Below are positions 1-12,300 of a stretch of DNA of 64,000 bases, piece by piece. The translations under genes and the position numbers were made by a program. The notes beneath the pieces were generated by a model, which worked only from the letters and a program-made list of their open reading frames with translations, searched no databases and was not told where the DNA came from. Source of the stretch: Glandiceps talaboti (Eukaryota > Hemichordata > Enteropneusta > Spengelidae). The stretch covers positions 24,206,176 to 24,270,175 of the forward strand of contig NC_135550.1 in the NCBI RefSeq assembly GCF_964340395.1. The letters are read 5' to 3'. The number at the start of each line of letters is the position of its first letter. The first letter of the stretch is position 1.

Positions 1-559
1 AGTTTACATGATGACGCACAGACGTCTGAGTGAATCCACACATTGTTGCCACCCACTCAATACCTGCTTAACAAGTATGATAGTAATGTCGTCATCTGTA
101 ATTTCTGGTAAAGCATCTTATATTGACTTCATTTCAAATTGTCTGGGCAGTACATGTTAAACATCAGATTCAGTGTCACCTAAGACATCTTAAAACTACA
201 TAAGATTACAGAACTGCAGTATTCATTGCTGTTAGAAAGATGTGACATTTCAATACATTACACATCACAAGTCTACCAGCATGGAGAAATTGATATTAAT
301 GTTTAACATAGTACATGATGGAATGGCATTTGAGTTTTAAACTGAAGAACTAGATAAAGGTACAAATGGTTAGACAATTATGATGATATAATATATATAT
401 ATATATTGGTACCGGTAGTCCAAAAAAGACAAAAATAATAATTACCTGTAAATATTTCCAATAATACGTAGGTGGAAAATATCTCTTTTCATCATATTAT
501 TAATTCAAAATAAAGAAGTGAGATGTTTGCTTGGAGCTAAGATCAGAGCCAAAGTGTTC

Positions 560-624
560 ATTGAAAAATTGTAGTAACTGATCCTCGCCAACAATGTGTG
601 TGCTGTGAGAAGATTTGAAACCTA

Positions 625-660
<36 letters not shown>

Positions 661-1020
661 AAGTGGAATATAATGTAAAGTGTATTTACTGGTAAGTTGC
701 AGTAACAGTCATTCCCTCCAACTATGTGTTTGCTGTGACAGGATTTAAAACATTGTACCATTTCATATATGTATGTACACAGTAGAATGCAATCTAATCA
801 TATTTACTGGTACATGTACATTGCAGTAACTGTCACGCTGTGACAGAATTTAGAATATTGCACAATTCCATACATGGATTACACAGTAGCAGTAGAATGC
901 AATCTAATCGTATTTACTGGTACATGTACAGTGCAGTAATTGTCATTCCCTCCAACTACATTGTATGTGTTAATTTGTCATGTTATCATTCCACATATCA
1001 CAGTAGAATGGCATTAAACT
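560..1020. repeat. Degenerate tandem repeat, unit about 120-125 bp
   Basis: About 3.5 diverged copies of a unit with landmarks GCAGTAACTGTCATTCC, GCTGTGACAGGATTTA, CACAGTAGAATGCAATCTAA and TATTTACTGGTACATGTACA. The landmarks recur near 690, 820 and 930; the first copy (from about 564) is most diverged and is interrupted by a TA microsatellite. Confidence 0.65.
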
Positions 1021-2388
1021 ATATTTTAATGTACATTTCAGAAACTAGTGATTTTGTCAATCAATTTAAAATGTCACGGTACATGGTGAGGGTGTGTAAC
1101 GGATACTTGATATTTGAAATGAAAAAGGCTACAATGTACGTCACAAATCATTTGACATTTTGTGTAATCCTCAAGATAGCAATAGGATTGAACTATTTTT
1201 ATCCTGCCTAAAACAAATTGGTAGATCATGGAGCAGTTTAATGAAATTTTGACCTAATATAAAAGCTATGTCTATTCAACTGTGCTCGTGATGACATGTA
1301 CAATATAATGATATAGTTTATTAAATTGAATTTTCATCCAAAATGGGACAAATAAAAAGAAAAACTAATTAATGATGATGAGACACAATATTATAAGTGA
1401 AATAGTATGCTGAAGGTAAAAGTTAAGATATGGTTATGGTACTGTACAGAAGAATAAAATGTTGAAACAAATTCCACCAGAACACAAATAACTCTATGAC
1501 TGCAACTCAAAGATGGATAAGACCTTTCTTTAAAATGTCACCAAGTTCTGATTTCATTCTGATGCTTTGATAGTGCCAACTAGACGGTAAAAGTTCAAGA
1601 AGTGTAGGAAGAGAATAACTGACATTGGTAATGATATACGTGGCTTTGTGGATAGATATGGAACTTTAGATTAATTCTTGGCCGGATAGTAATCTAGACC
1701 CGTGGACCCAGGACTACAGATAGATACATGTATACAATGTAGATTTGTGTTTGCCTTTCAATATTGTTAAGTTATCCCCCAAAGAAATTCTAAAAATATC
1801 TCGGCAAATTTAACATTGCAGCAGTCATGCATCATCTTTTGTGTATAGAAACTATTGTATGTGTAGGTATCATGTAATATGACTGTTGTCATGGAAACCA
1901 TGTGTAGATCTGAATAATGGACACCATGATTGATTTCTATCACAGTATGACATCATCATATCTTCAAATATTGACCCAGGCAGCAGATGTGATACATTCA
2001 TTTTAGCAATTGCTTGTATGAATTATGAGGGTTTAGATTATATACTTATGTGTAACACTGTAATATACTATTATAGTACTCTGTAGTCAGTCTGTTAATT
2101 TACCTCTATTATATACTAGCTGCTATGGGACTAACAAGTCATAATCAGGTTTCAATGAGCTAAAAGCTGAATAAAGTTGGGATATTAACAGAGATGACAT
2201 TCTTGCCACTCAGAGTAATTATCCACTTCATGAGTTGTGGAGAAACTTAGGAACAAGATTTGTTGTCGCCATGAAATGGTCTTTACTAGATTAGACTACA
2301 GGGGTGATCACAAGTCAGCATACATACATACTCTCATATATATAGATATATATTTATATATTTATATATTTAAATATATAAATGAGAG

Positions 2389-2960
2389 CTGGATGGTCTC
2401 AGTCTGATTAAAATCTGATGTAGTGTACACTTCACGAGTTCTTTTTGGCTGTTTTTTCTGTTGTTTGTTCTTTTGTGAGCGCTCGTTACATACTGATTAA
2501 AATCTGATGTATTATATACTTTGCAATTTCTTTTTGGCTGTTACGTTTACTGTCGATTATTCTTTTGTGATTATTCATTACGTACATCTAACACAATACC
2601 ATAGGTTTTCCCGAACCCAATCTCATACTTACGACTAGCCAACGTTCAAAATTGAAAGAAAGAACAACCAAACAATAATGATACATGTAACATTGTTGTC
2701 TGCACTCTGTGCTCATGCTCTTTATGAACAGAACATTCTGAAGTACTATACCCGTATGTTTCGGTGTATTACATGTTTTCATTGGTTGTGTGAATTCACT
2801 CAGCTCTTTCGTGTGCCTTGGGAAAACCTATGGTACGTGTCAGATATATGTAACGAGCACTCACAAAAGAACAAACGACTGTAAACGTAACAGCCAAAAA
2901 GAAATCGCAACGTGCACACTACATCAGATTTTAATCAGATTGGGATGGTCTCAACAAAAC
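2389..2960. mobile_element. Foldback / MITE-like element with duplicated left end
   Basis: CTGATTAAAATCTGATGT, CTTTTTGGCTGTT, TTCTTTTGTGAG and GCTCGTTACAT occur in order at about 2403-2490. They occur again, diverged and extending to ACCATAGGTTTTCCC, at about 2490-2615. The same series appears as a reverse complement at about 2815-2945 (ACATCAGATTTTAATCAGA near 2922). Inverted copies around a roughly 200-bp middle with no coding capacity fit a non-autonomous DNA element. The family is not identified and no clear target-site duplication was found. Confidence 0.55.
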
Positions 2961-3079
2961 TCAAAAGGGTTGAGAAAGTTCTAACTAGCTTTAACCATGT
3001 TACAACAGAGCACTATCAGGTCAGTAAGTGATATATATACACACACACACATACATACACATAGAGACAGACACACATG

Positions 3080-3118
<39 letters not shown>

Positions 3119-4241
3119 CATTCCTGTTTTCAATTTGGTAAAGTTTTCCAGAGAAATTCATTTTTTTTGTGCAATTTGGTTTTCTCATTTGCTAATGGTA
3201 TTTACCCTAGGTACATTGTACGTACAAAAGTGATGTTGTAGATCTAAAAGCAAGTACTTTTTGTTGAATCTGTATGTTTATTTAATATTGGGGCTGTCTA
3301 TAGATCTATTTAATCACTAGTCAGGTCCATTGTATGTCTTGTCAATCCAATATTAATTTGATGTCATAGTTTTGTATGGTTACTATATTGATTGAAAGAA
3401 GTAATTCAGCTTTCATTTTCCAATCAATAAATGATGAATTCTATATCACAAAATTATCACAAAAACAAAATTGGCCTCAAAGTAATGAATACAGAATCAC
3501 AGTTCATTTCTTTCAACAAAATAATCAATAAAGACCATAGGAAATGAAAATTTTGGTTCACTAATAAAGCATACAAGAGTAATTTTAGTTATCAAATGGG
3601 GTAAGAATTTATGAAATGATACTTTATTTCCGTTTAATATAAATAATAAACAATCTCTTTGGTAAACGGAAAAGTCACATACATTTCTATGTTGAGAGAA
3701 CAAGAGAAAAAGCTATTAAAATGAAATTCTTTGGAAAAAGTGATTGAAATAGAAAGTGTATGTATTACCACATCAGCAGTTTGTCATCACTAGATTTACT
3801 GAGAAAACTGAACTTGGAAACACCAGAATAGAAAATAAACCCCTCTTCATGATCAGTTCATCGTACAGAACGGTTACGTCAGTTTTACGTCTGTGTATGT
3901 CAGATTGGGTGACCCGATTAAAGAGAAATACATGTACGCTGTTGAATCTTTCTCCATTCTATCTTAAAATGTAGTCATTTTACTTTTACATACAGTTACG
4001 CCCTATGAAAGAGAAATATGCTATTGAATCTTTCTCCATTCTATCTTCACATATAGCCATGACCAATTACGCAAGGTATTATCACCTATTGACCCAAAGT
4101 TGGCTCGATCTGAGTATTCATATATGTACATGTATGGTCATATTTAAGATCTGCTGTGGTTTCAAGCTGGTGAAGTTTAAATGTGCCTGCAACATACCAG
4201 CTGAAGAATGTCACCAAGAAGAACCAATATTTGCCCAAAAT

Positions 4242-4645
4242 GTAACTCCCAGGTGACAGCACACATGCGCTTGGCAGTGGCTGCTTCTTTACTTCTGAGG
4301 TGACTCCCAGGTGACAGCACACATGCCATTGGCAGTGGCTGCTTCTTTACTTCTGAGGTGACTCCCAGGTGACAGCACACATGCTATTGGCAGTGGCTGC
4401 TTCTTTACTTCTGAGGTGACTCCCAGGTGACAGCACACATGTTATTGGCAGTGGCTGCTTCTTTACTTCTGAGGTGACTCCCAGGTGACAGCACACATGC
4501 CATTGGCAGTGGCTGCTTCTTTACTTCTGAGGTGACTCAGGTGACAGCACACATGCTCTTGGCAGTGGCTACTTCTTTACTTCTGAGGTGACTCCCAGGT
4601 GACAACACACATGCTATTGGCAGTGGTTACTTCTATATATGAAGT
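4242..4645. repeat. 58-bp minisatellite, about 7 copies
   Basis: Direct repeats of a unit containing CTCCCAGGTGACAGCACACA, TTGGCAGTGGCTGC and TTCTTTACTTCTGAG, starting at 4242 and then about every 58 bases. Copies differ mainly in the two bases before TTGGCAG; the sixth copy (about 4532) lacks 3 bases. Open frames through it are by-products of the period. Confidence 0.9.
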
Positions 4646-7600
4646 GACAGTGGCATACTTCCGCACGTCTATAACTGAGAAAGTTTCAACTCTTTGTTTC
4701 CATGCAATTGCATTTAATGGGCTCATTCTCTACACAAGTATTCCCCTTTAACATATTTTTCTTTAAAACCTTCGAAATGTAATCTGTTTTTAGTACCAGT
4801 CTGCAGTGTTGTAAAAGATTTGTTTGACAAATTTCAGTTGAAAACTATAGAAACCAAAAATATAAGCTGAGATCATAATTCTCTATTAAAACTTAGTTCT
4901 GTGAAGTACAACGTACATGTAAGTAGAGATATCCATCAACTTTCTTTCTAATCTAATGTCCTAATCATCAGGTAATAAAGTAGAAAAGTTTATTGCATTG
5001 CTGATAAATAGTGAATTGTTGCCATAGAGACAGAGCATGAACGATTTGGCATTTTAATATCAATCATTGACACTGAATTATGTGTAAATGGTAATATCCT
5101 ACCTTACATTACATTTTAATTGGAGTCCTTCATGTGTATGGTACAGATTATTTATGCTGCTCTCCTGCATGGCTTGTCCTTGCCTCAGGACAATCAATGT
5201 ATCTATGTATCATTTTGTTAATTGCTACGTTTTACAAGTCTGTATTGTGGTAAAGTTCCACTGTGTGATCATTGTGTTCATATGAAAAGGACAGTTAAGA
5301 CTGAAAATCTACAAATCCATTCAGTCTGGTGAATGTAAAGGCCAGGTATTGTGACAACACTATAGTATACTGTCTGAACTTGAACTATAAGATTGGGGTT
5401 CTTTATATTGAACTCATATACAATGACCTCCCTTTCACATCCAGTGTACAGTCTCTGTAGCTGGATCAATCTCTGTTTATTCAACATACAGGTATTGCGT
5501 CGAAAGTCTGAACCTTTTCTGTGAATGAAATTACTCATTTAAAAAATAATTTACATTCAATTCCATAATCTTCTCCAATTCACACTTTTGATATGATTGC
5601 AACTTAGTTGTTGTAAGCCATCATAGTAACATGTACACAAGTCTTGGGTCACTATTAGTATTATGACTGCATATACATGTACAGGTTACTTGCACACACA
5701 TTGCCAAGACTGAAGGTTTTGTTGATGCTCTCTATAGCATCTTCATCATTTGCCAAAACATTTAACAGTGAAATATTGGCAGGTTTTGGAACTAAAGACA
5801 TATCTTAAGTACAATTTGTACACCACCTTGCCCACAATTAAATTCACACTGATTCATCTAGGTATATCAGGGGCTAATATACATAATATATGGTATGTTA
5901 AGAAATAAAGTGCAAGTATTTAGGGTTGAAAGTAAACAATTAGCACATCTTTGAATAGAATTATTAATTTGTCAAATTGTCCACTGACAGAAAAAAGTCG
6001 TTAAGATCAGATAAATATATCCATACACTGTAGTAGTGATGATAAGGCTGAAATCTGGTTTGCTCCTTCAAGAAGTGACATTTTGTACACAAAGTATTGC
6101 ATGCATATTTGGGATATTGGACATACTGAAAGTAGACACACCTACATGTACACTTACAGTAAGTTTGTAAATTAACATCTACAGACATACATTTGACATG
6201 TACATATTGGTATCGACTATATGTATGTATCGTTTCATGTACATTGTGTGTAGATTTGCTATCACTAAAAACAAAAAGTGATGTAATGAGGGGTATAGGA
6301 CATTAATGGCGTAATAAATTGTCACTTGTTACTATAAGTATATCCTACTGTGCTGGCAATTAAGATTTACAGTTTGTGTGTGTTATTTCTAAAAGGAATA
6401 AAGTGTATTTACATGTATGTGTTGCAAATGAAGGATGGAGACTCATACATTTATTTCTAGAATTGACTTTTAAAATACAAATGTATGTTGTGCATAATGG
6501 AAAGAAGTCCTTTTGTACCTCACATCCACCATTATTAAAACATTAACAGGAACAAAATACATTTTCATTTTAGTAACCACACTAACTTTAATACTAACTA
6601 ATCCTACATGTATACCTAAGAAATTAGTGAGTTTTGATACATTACTTTTATTTTCTCAATAAAATTTAAACAAATGGAGTGAAACTTGTACAAAAGGTAA
6701 TCTTACCTGCTTGATGATTGTTTTATTAAGTTTTTTAAACAACAGATGTTGGAGTGAATTTATGCTTTGACGAAAATGACATTGTGTGGACCTGATGTAA
6801 GTTAAACATTTAAATATAGACCTTGGACCGGAAACAATAGGACACTGGGAATCATGGAAACCGTGAAGTACCTCAAAAAAAAATTGTGTCAATGACTTTA
6901 GTTTGATGTCAGTAATTATGTTTGGTTTATGATTAGCCAGTTAAAACAATAATGAACTCCATATTACATGTACATGTATGTAGTGTGCCTCCAGTGTTGG
7001 TGTGCCTTAGTGGGAGTGTGAATCAGTACTAGCGTTTGAGGTCTTCAGAAAATGTCAGCAAAAGGTAGAAAATATCACAGGTACACATTTTGTTGTTGTA
7101 AAGATTGTAGTCAAGGATTTAAACAATGAATGATATAGTGTACAAGATTGATACCTTATTGTACTTGTAATTGATGTGTCTGTGATTCACTGAAGTTTAT
7201 AGAATCATCCAATTTACTCAACCTTGATTTTCAAAAAATACAAAATTACAATCAAATTTTCAGGAGATGTATTCTGTTTCTTTGCATAATTGCATTAATT
7301 TCTTTCCACATGTTGTTATAATCTTTCTGAGCGTTATGATGTATCACTGTAAGGTAGTAACAAAGACATGTACATGTACAGTATTATACAGTTTTATATT
7401 ATTTGACAAGGTCCAATGTCAACCTTTTCGTATGAGGTGAACAGACTATGGCATCATGGTCATAATCTGATTGGAGTTACTTTTTGATTCATTAAAAAAG
7501 CAAATGGTTAGAAGAATACCATGACAATACACTAAAATAATTCAATCTTACATAGATCGTGGAAATCCTGAAAAGATAGTCTTTAGAACACAGCAGTCAT

Positions 7601-9120
7601 TTTATTCACGCACATGCTCCTACGGAATATCCGACATGACTAATATCTAACCAGTAACTAGGTTTGATGTTGTGCAAATAAACTAAAGTCAACTCAGTGT
7701 TCAGGGCTTTGGAAAGGTAACGGCTTACATGTCGTAATCGAAACATGATGTATTGTGTACATCAATAAATGAAATAACACTTTACCCAGACATACATATC
7801 TGACAATCACTGAACTGGTGCATGTGAAATGAGGAAAAACTTAATGATTATACATCATTGATTTTTAGTTTGTGTTAAAAAGATAGTACGTGTACATGTA
7901 GAATCAAGTAAAATGAAACTCCTATTTTCATTGTTGTAAATCACCATTGATAATATTCTTCACATCCACCGTTCGAATTTATTGATGTTTCTGACAGTAA
8001 TCTTACAACATCAAAAACAACCGATGTCTTTCCTAATACAAAGTCAATAAAAAGTTGGCGACAAAATCTTTGTCAAGAAGCCATGCTTTTCTTACTTTAG
8101 GCCGATTTATTGCATGTACTGTCACGTTATGTGAAAAGGAATCAATGTGATTCTCTCCTTCAGTCTAATCCTGTATTGAGATCAAGGCACAAAGTTGTCC
8201 TTAGTATAAAGCAACTATGACAATACATTGTTATGTTTGGTTATTGTTATGTAAATGAGTAGCAGTGAAATAGTTCAGAGCCTGGGAGGCCTGAGGGAAG
8301 TATGGCAATGTTTTGTTGCCTTTGGTAACAACTTGAAATGATTTGTTGACCAATGTATATGCCAGGACTGTCCTCAGGTGGTACTGCCGTATTGCAATTA
8401 TAACATATAAATGTGTGTTGTGTATGTACATGTACTGTAGTGATTAAGGTGTCTTGAAGCTGTCCAATGAGTACTTGCTTTGAAGGGCAATGCTGTCAGC
8501 TGTGATTTTTATCTGCTGGGTGGGTAATTATTAAGTAGGCTCCATTCTCATCAAAATCCATTTCAAGTGTTCTTAAAAATTAGCATTACCTATTTACATT
8601 ATTGATTCAATGACCTGCATCAATTTGTGTCTGTCACCCTCATTCACACCATGCTGTTCACCCCTATCAACATTCATGATGTGGAATATCCCACTTTCTT
8701 TACAAAGCCCATTGAAATGATTCATTTCAGTAGTCTGTACACTCAGCTCAGTTTCTTGGGTGGGTTTGTCATCCGCTAGTGTACATATACACATACGTCT
8801 GTTCTGATGACTTGACATACTGCAAGCTGACTACATGCCCTGACTGGCTGTCTTGACACTCGTTATCGTTACTGCTGCAGTAGTAAACACATCATACATG
8901 CATAGTCTAAAGTTTATCTGGACGTTATAACATTGCTGTGGAGTAAAGACGAGAGGTGTGAAACCAGTACCAAGTGTTTGGGTGACTGCATTCCAAGTAT
9001 ATTGTATATACTGTGAATTAAGGTTACATGTTATTGTGAAAACCTTACATGTACTCTGACTCTTCGCTACACCTGTTCATAGTTGATAAATTGCCGCTAA
9101 AGACATACAACACAATAGTC

Positions 9121-9306
9121 ATGTCAAGCCAGAGACGAGAGGCAGTGGAAAACCTAGGTAAATCACAAAGTGAAAATAACAACAGAGAAGGTGGACATTC
9201 AGTCAATGAAGATCCCTATTCAGATAGTGATGATTTCTTGGAGGAGTGTTCCAGAGTCTGCATGTGTAAAGACTGCTTAGCTAAGATCAGAGAACAAGCT
9301 ATCTCG
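9121..9306 (+). CDS. ITPK: ITPK coding exon 1 (N-terminal, regulatory)
   Basis: This exon encodes residues 1-62 and ends in a TCG serine codon before GTAAATAT, phase 0. The chosen ATG has G at -3. An in-frame ATG at 9049 would add 24 residues but has a weak context (T at -3), so a longer N terminus is possible. The protein is polar, with an acidic serine-rich stretch ([12 protein letters not shown], residues 31-42) followed by a tight cysteine cluster (C43, C47, C49, C52). An acidic stretch just before the calmodulin-binding segment also occurs in vertebrate ITPKs; the cysteine cluster I do not recognise. Membership in this gene rests on phase and reading frame, because the N terminus is poorly conserved in the family. 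Confidence 0.72.
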
Positions 9307-12300
9307 GTAAATATATTTGTCTATTTGGATTTGCTTTCCCCCCCCCCCCTTTTTCACATATTTTTTGTACCTTAAAGAACACTTGTAACCCCCACGTGAA
9401 GATTTCAAGATTAATATTAATCTGTTATAGATGAATCATGAGTGTGATCCATGCCTGCAAAATATATTATGTCAACACCATGTATGCTTTATAGCACCAT
9501 TAAAAATTCTGTATCACGACATTAAAAATTCATGTTTATCACTTACCCACTTGCCTTAGCCTGCATATGCTTCATAATATAGTATACATATACTGCGTGG
9601 ATTTCTCTATTTCACCAGATCATAAACTATGATGGACTTTATTATTTCATGATTTTTATAGATAATGTCATGCTTTCCTGTCAAACCCATCTGTTCAAAC
9701 TTGTTAAGAATAAAATAGTGTGTATTCTGATAATCTGTTATGTGGACTTACAAACCACAAAACTTGTACATATTTACTTAGTGCTTTTTACAATCATTTT
9801 TTTAATGTTTGTATTTGTCTGTGTCTAGAATTGGGGGCAAAGGTATGATAATTGAAGAAGAGTAGAAATTGCAAATCGCAACTTAAGACAAAATATGTAG
9901 TCTGAAGTGTTATATTATCAACCTTTATGCAGATTTGATGGAAATAAATGTGTTAGGTAAAGAACATATTAAACTGTGTAAATTTTATGGTTCACTTTAT
10001 GAAGTAAAAAATTATCAAGTAGCTAAGCAAATATCTTTATGACCACAGTTGCTTTACATTGTCAATAATTTGGGTTTCTGTCCATATATAAATTGAAATT
10101 CACAGTGCTGGCATAGTGGAAATATTTTTCTAATAATTTCCACCATTTCTGGCAGGCAGTGGGAATAGGAAAATGTTATTACGACATATTAAATGATCCA
10201 TCAAGCAGGAGTATGATCTGCATGAATTATACAAGAAAGTAATCACTTAGGAATTTTGCTCAATACTTGTAGTTTGTTTAGAAGTTTGATGAAGACTGTT
10301 GATAACTTGTCTTTCTGTATCATGTCATGTGTTGGTTAGTTTGTTATACATGTACATAAATTTGGCAGGTACTTTGAATGACTAGCATCAAACTCAGTTT
10401 CAAATCTAGCATTTTATGTGGCTTTGAATGACTATATGCCATACACAGTGTAATACCGGTAACACATCCAACTGGCACTTGTTCAGATTTCACACATCAA
10501 ACAAGCATTAGTTCTTCAGATTTAGTATTCATCATTTTACAATTGCCAAATCCAAGTAATCCATGAAGACAGGTTTAAGCCACTCTCTGGGCATTAATGA
10601 TTTGTTAAAGCTGTTCAGATAGAAGGCCGTGATATATAGTATAACCAGACTGTGTAGTTTTCAGCAGATTTTGAAGGAGTTGATAAAATACCACTCCTGA
10701 TGTCATTCATTTTCATGTTTAGCTCCAATTCACTTGAAGAGCTCAAGGTCCTAAATCACTGAAAGGTAACATACGCAGCTTCTAAAGGTTTTACCTATGT
10801 GAGCTATTGTTAAAACTCTCAAGCTTTGAGTAGAGAGTCAATTCAGAGTTTCAGCATAACAGATTATGCTATTGTTTGTAGAACGTTGTGAGACAAACAT
10901 CATCTTTGTAGACATGTGTATAATAAGTAAGTGGATACTGTTGGTCCTCCTACTAGTCACACATATCAGTGAAATGCTAGCAACTTTTCATGTAGATATA
11001 ACATACCTCAGACAATTAAAGTAAAGAGTTGGGGTCTGGCTGATTACAATACATGCAGTGATCAGAAATCTTGTTTGGAACTAGTACTACAATATTTAGG
11101 TGACTTCAAAGACAAATTTATTGTTTTCTGTCAAATATAAAATTGAATCAATAACAGCGATAGAACTTTTGTACACAACGTAGGGTATTTCTATAACAAT
11201 ATTGTCCATTCAAAAAGGATTAGCAGTGTCACTGTCTAAAGTCTAAAATATAGTCATGAACATGAAGTGCTATTTATTTCACATATTATTATGTTTATTT
11301 TAGCCCAATAACAAAGGGAAACTAGTTTTATGATACAATAGTTAAAAGTAATCCTGGTGTAAGAAATTGAGCAAAAAAGTGTCACTCTTGTTCCTGCCAC
11401 ACAGAGTTACTCAAAGGAGTACTATTGATTTCCATAACAACAGGGACAGGTTTTGGACAGTTGTGATGTCACAACAGTAAGTGCTCAATATTCCTGTGAG
11501 CATCTTTACGTGTATATCAGTTATCGCCAACTCAGAAGGTCAATTTCAATGACAGATTTAACCGTTTTCTCCAGATGATGATGCAGACCATTCTTCTTCT
11601 GTTTCAAGGCGAAAGGAATACCCTCCAGCAGCTAACCTATGCTAGTATAATTCAACCTTATTGTTATGTCCTGGATGCAAGCAGTGATATGATGGCTCTT
11701 TTCATGGAGATTTGAGCAGTGAATAAGATGCCACTGCAGTCAATCACAACAAAGACTCTATGACACTGATTACTAAGCTTCTTTCAATGTACATTTCAGA
11801 GAAAAAGTTGTCATGGCTAACAAACATGGTAATCACATACTTCTGTGTCATACTTCTGTGTTTTGTCAGTTTTCAAAATGTACCTTAATTGCTCCCTTGT
11901 ACAGGTAGCTGCATGGCCCACTCAACAAATGGTTACCATCTACAGGTCAAATGCAGACAGTGTCTCCACTGTCTATGCACAAACTGAATAACAGGACTTT
12001 GGATATCCTTTTATCACATACATATTGTCTTGTTTTCAGTTCACCTGTGTGTGTATGGTTGTATATAACGTTCCTGCGCTCTTAGCATTCCCCAATTTTT
12101 GTGTTATTTGTTGACCCAATTTAAAGGAGGATACCAAGTACATTGTAAAATCTCTTTGTGGAAAGATAGTATAGATGATCCTAAGTATCATACTGAGAAA
12201 CAAAATTCTACAAGTTATAAAAACAAAGTCAGTATGAACTGCAGCTACAGTGTGTTACATTATAGCCATAGCGTGTAATGTAATGTGTGAGTTATATGGC

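Larger units (their letters stand above)
1..9048. other. Non-coding flank upstream of ITPK
   Basis: No convincing gene was found on either strand; open frames are under about 125 codons, with simple-repeat or random composition. It contains TA microsatellites (about 392-406 and 625-655), a degenerate tandem repeat, a foldback element, a CA microsatellite (about 3041-3116), a short duplication (3920-3966 and 4006-4051) and a 58-bp minisatellite. The ITPK promoter should lie near its 3' end, but no clear TATA or CpG island is visible. Confidence 0.6.

Noticed and set aside
840-1211. 123-codon plus-strand frame
   Set aside because: Much of it is within the degenerate tandem repeat, with biased Tyr/Ile/His composition typical of AT-rich non-coding DNA.
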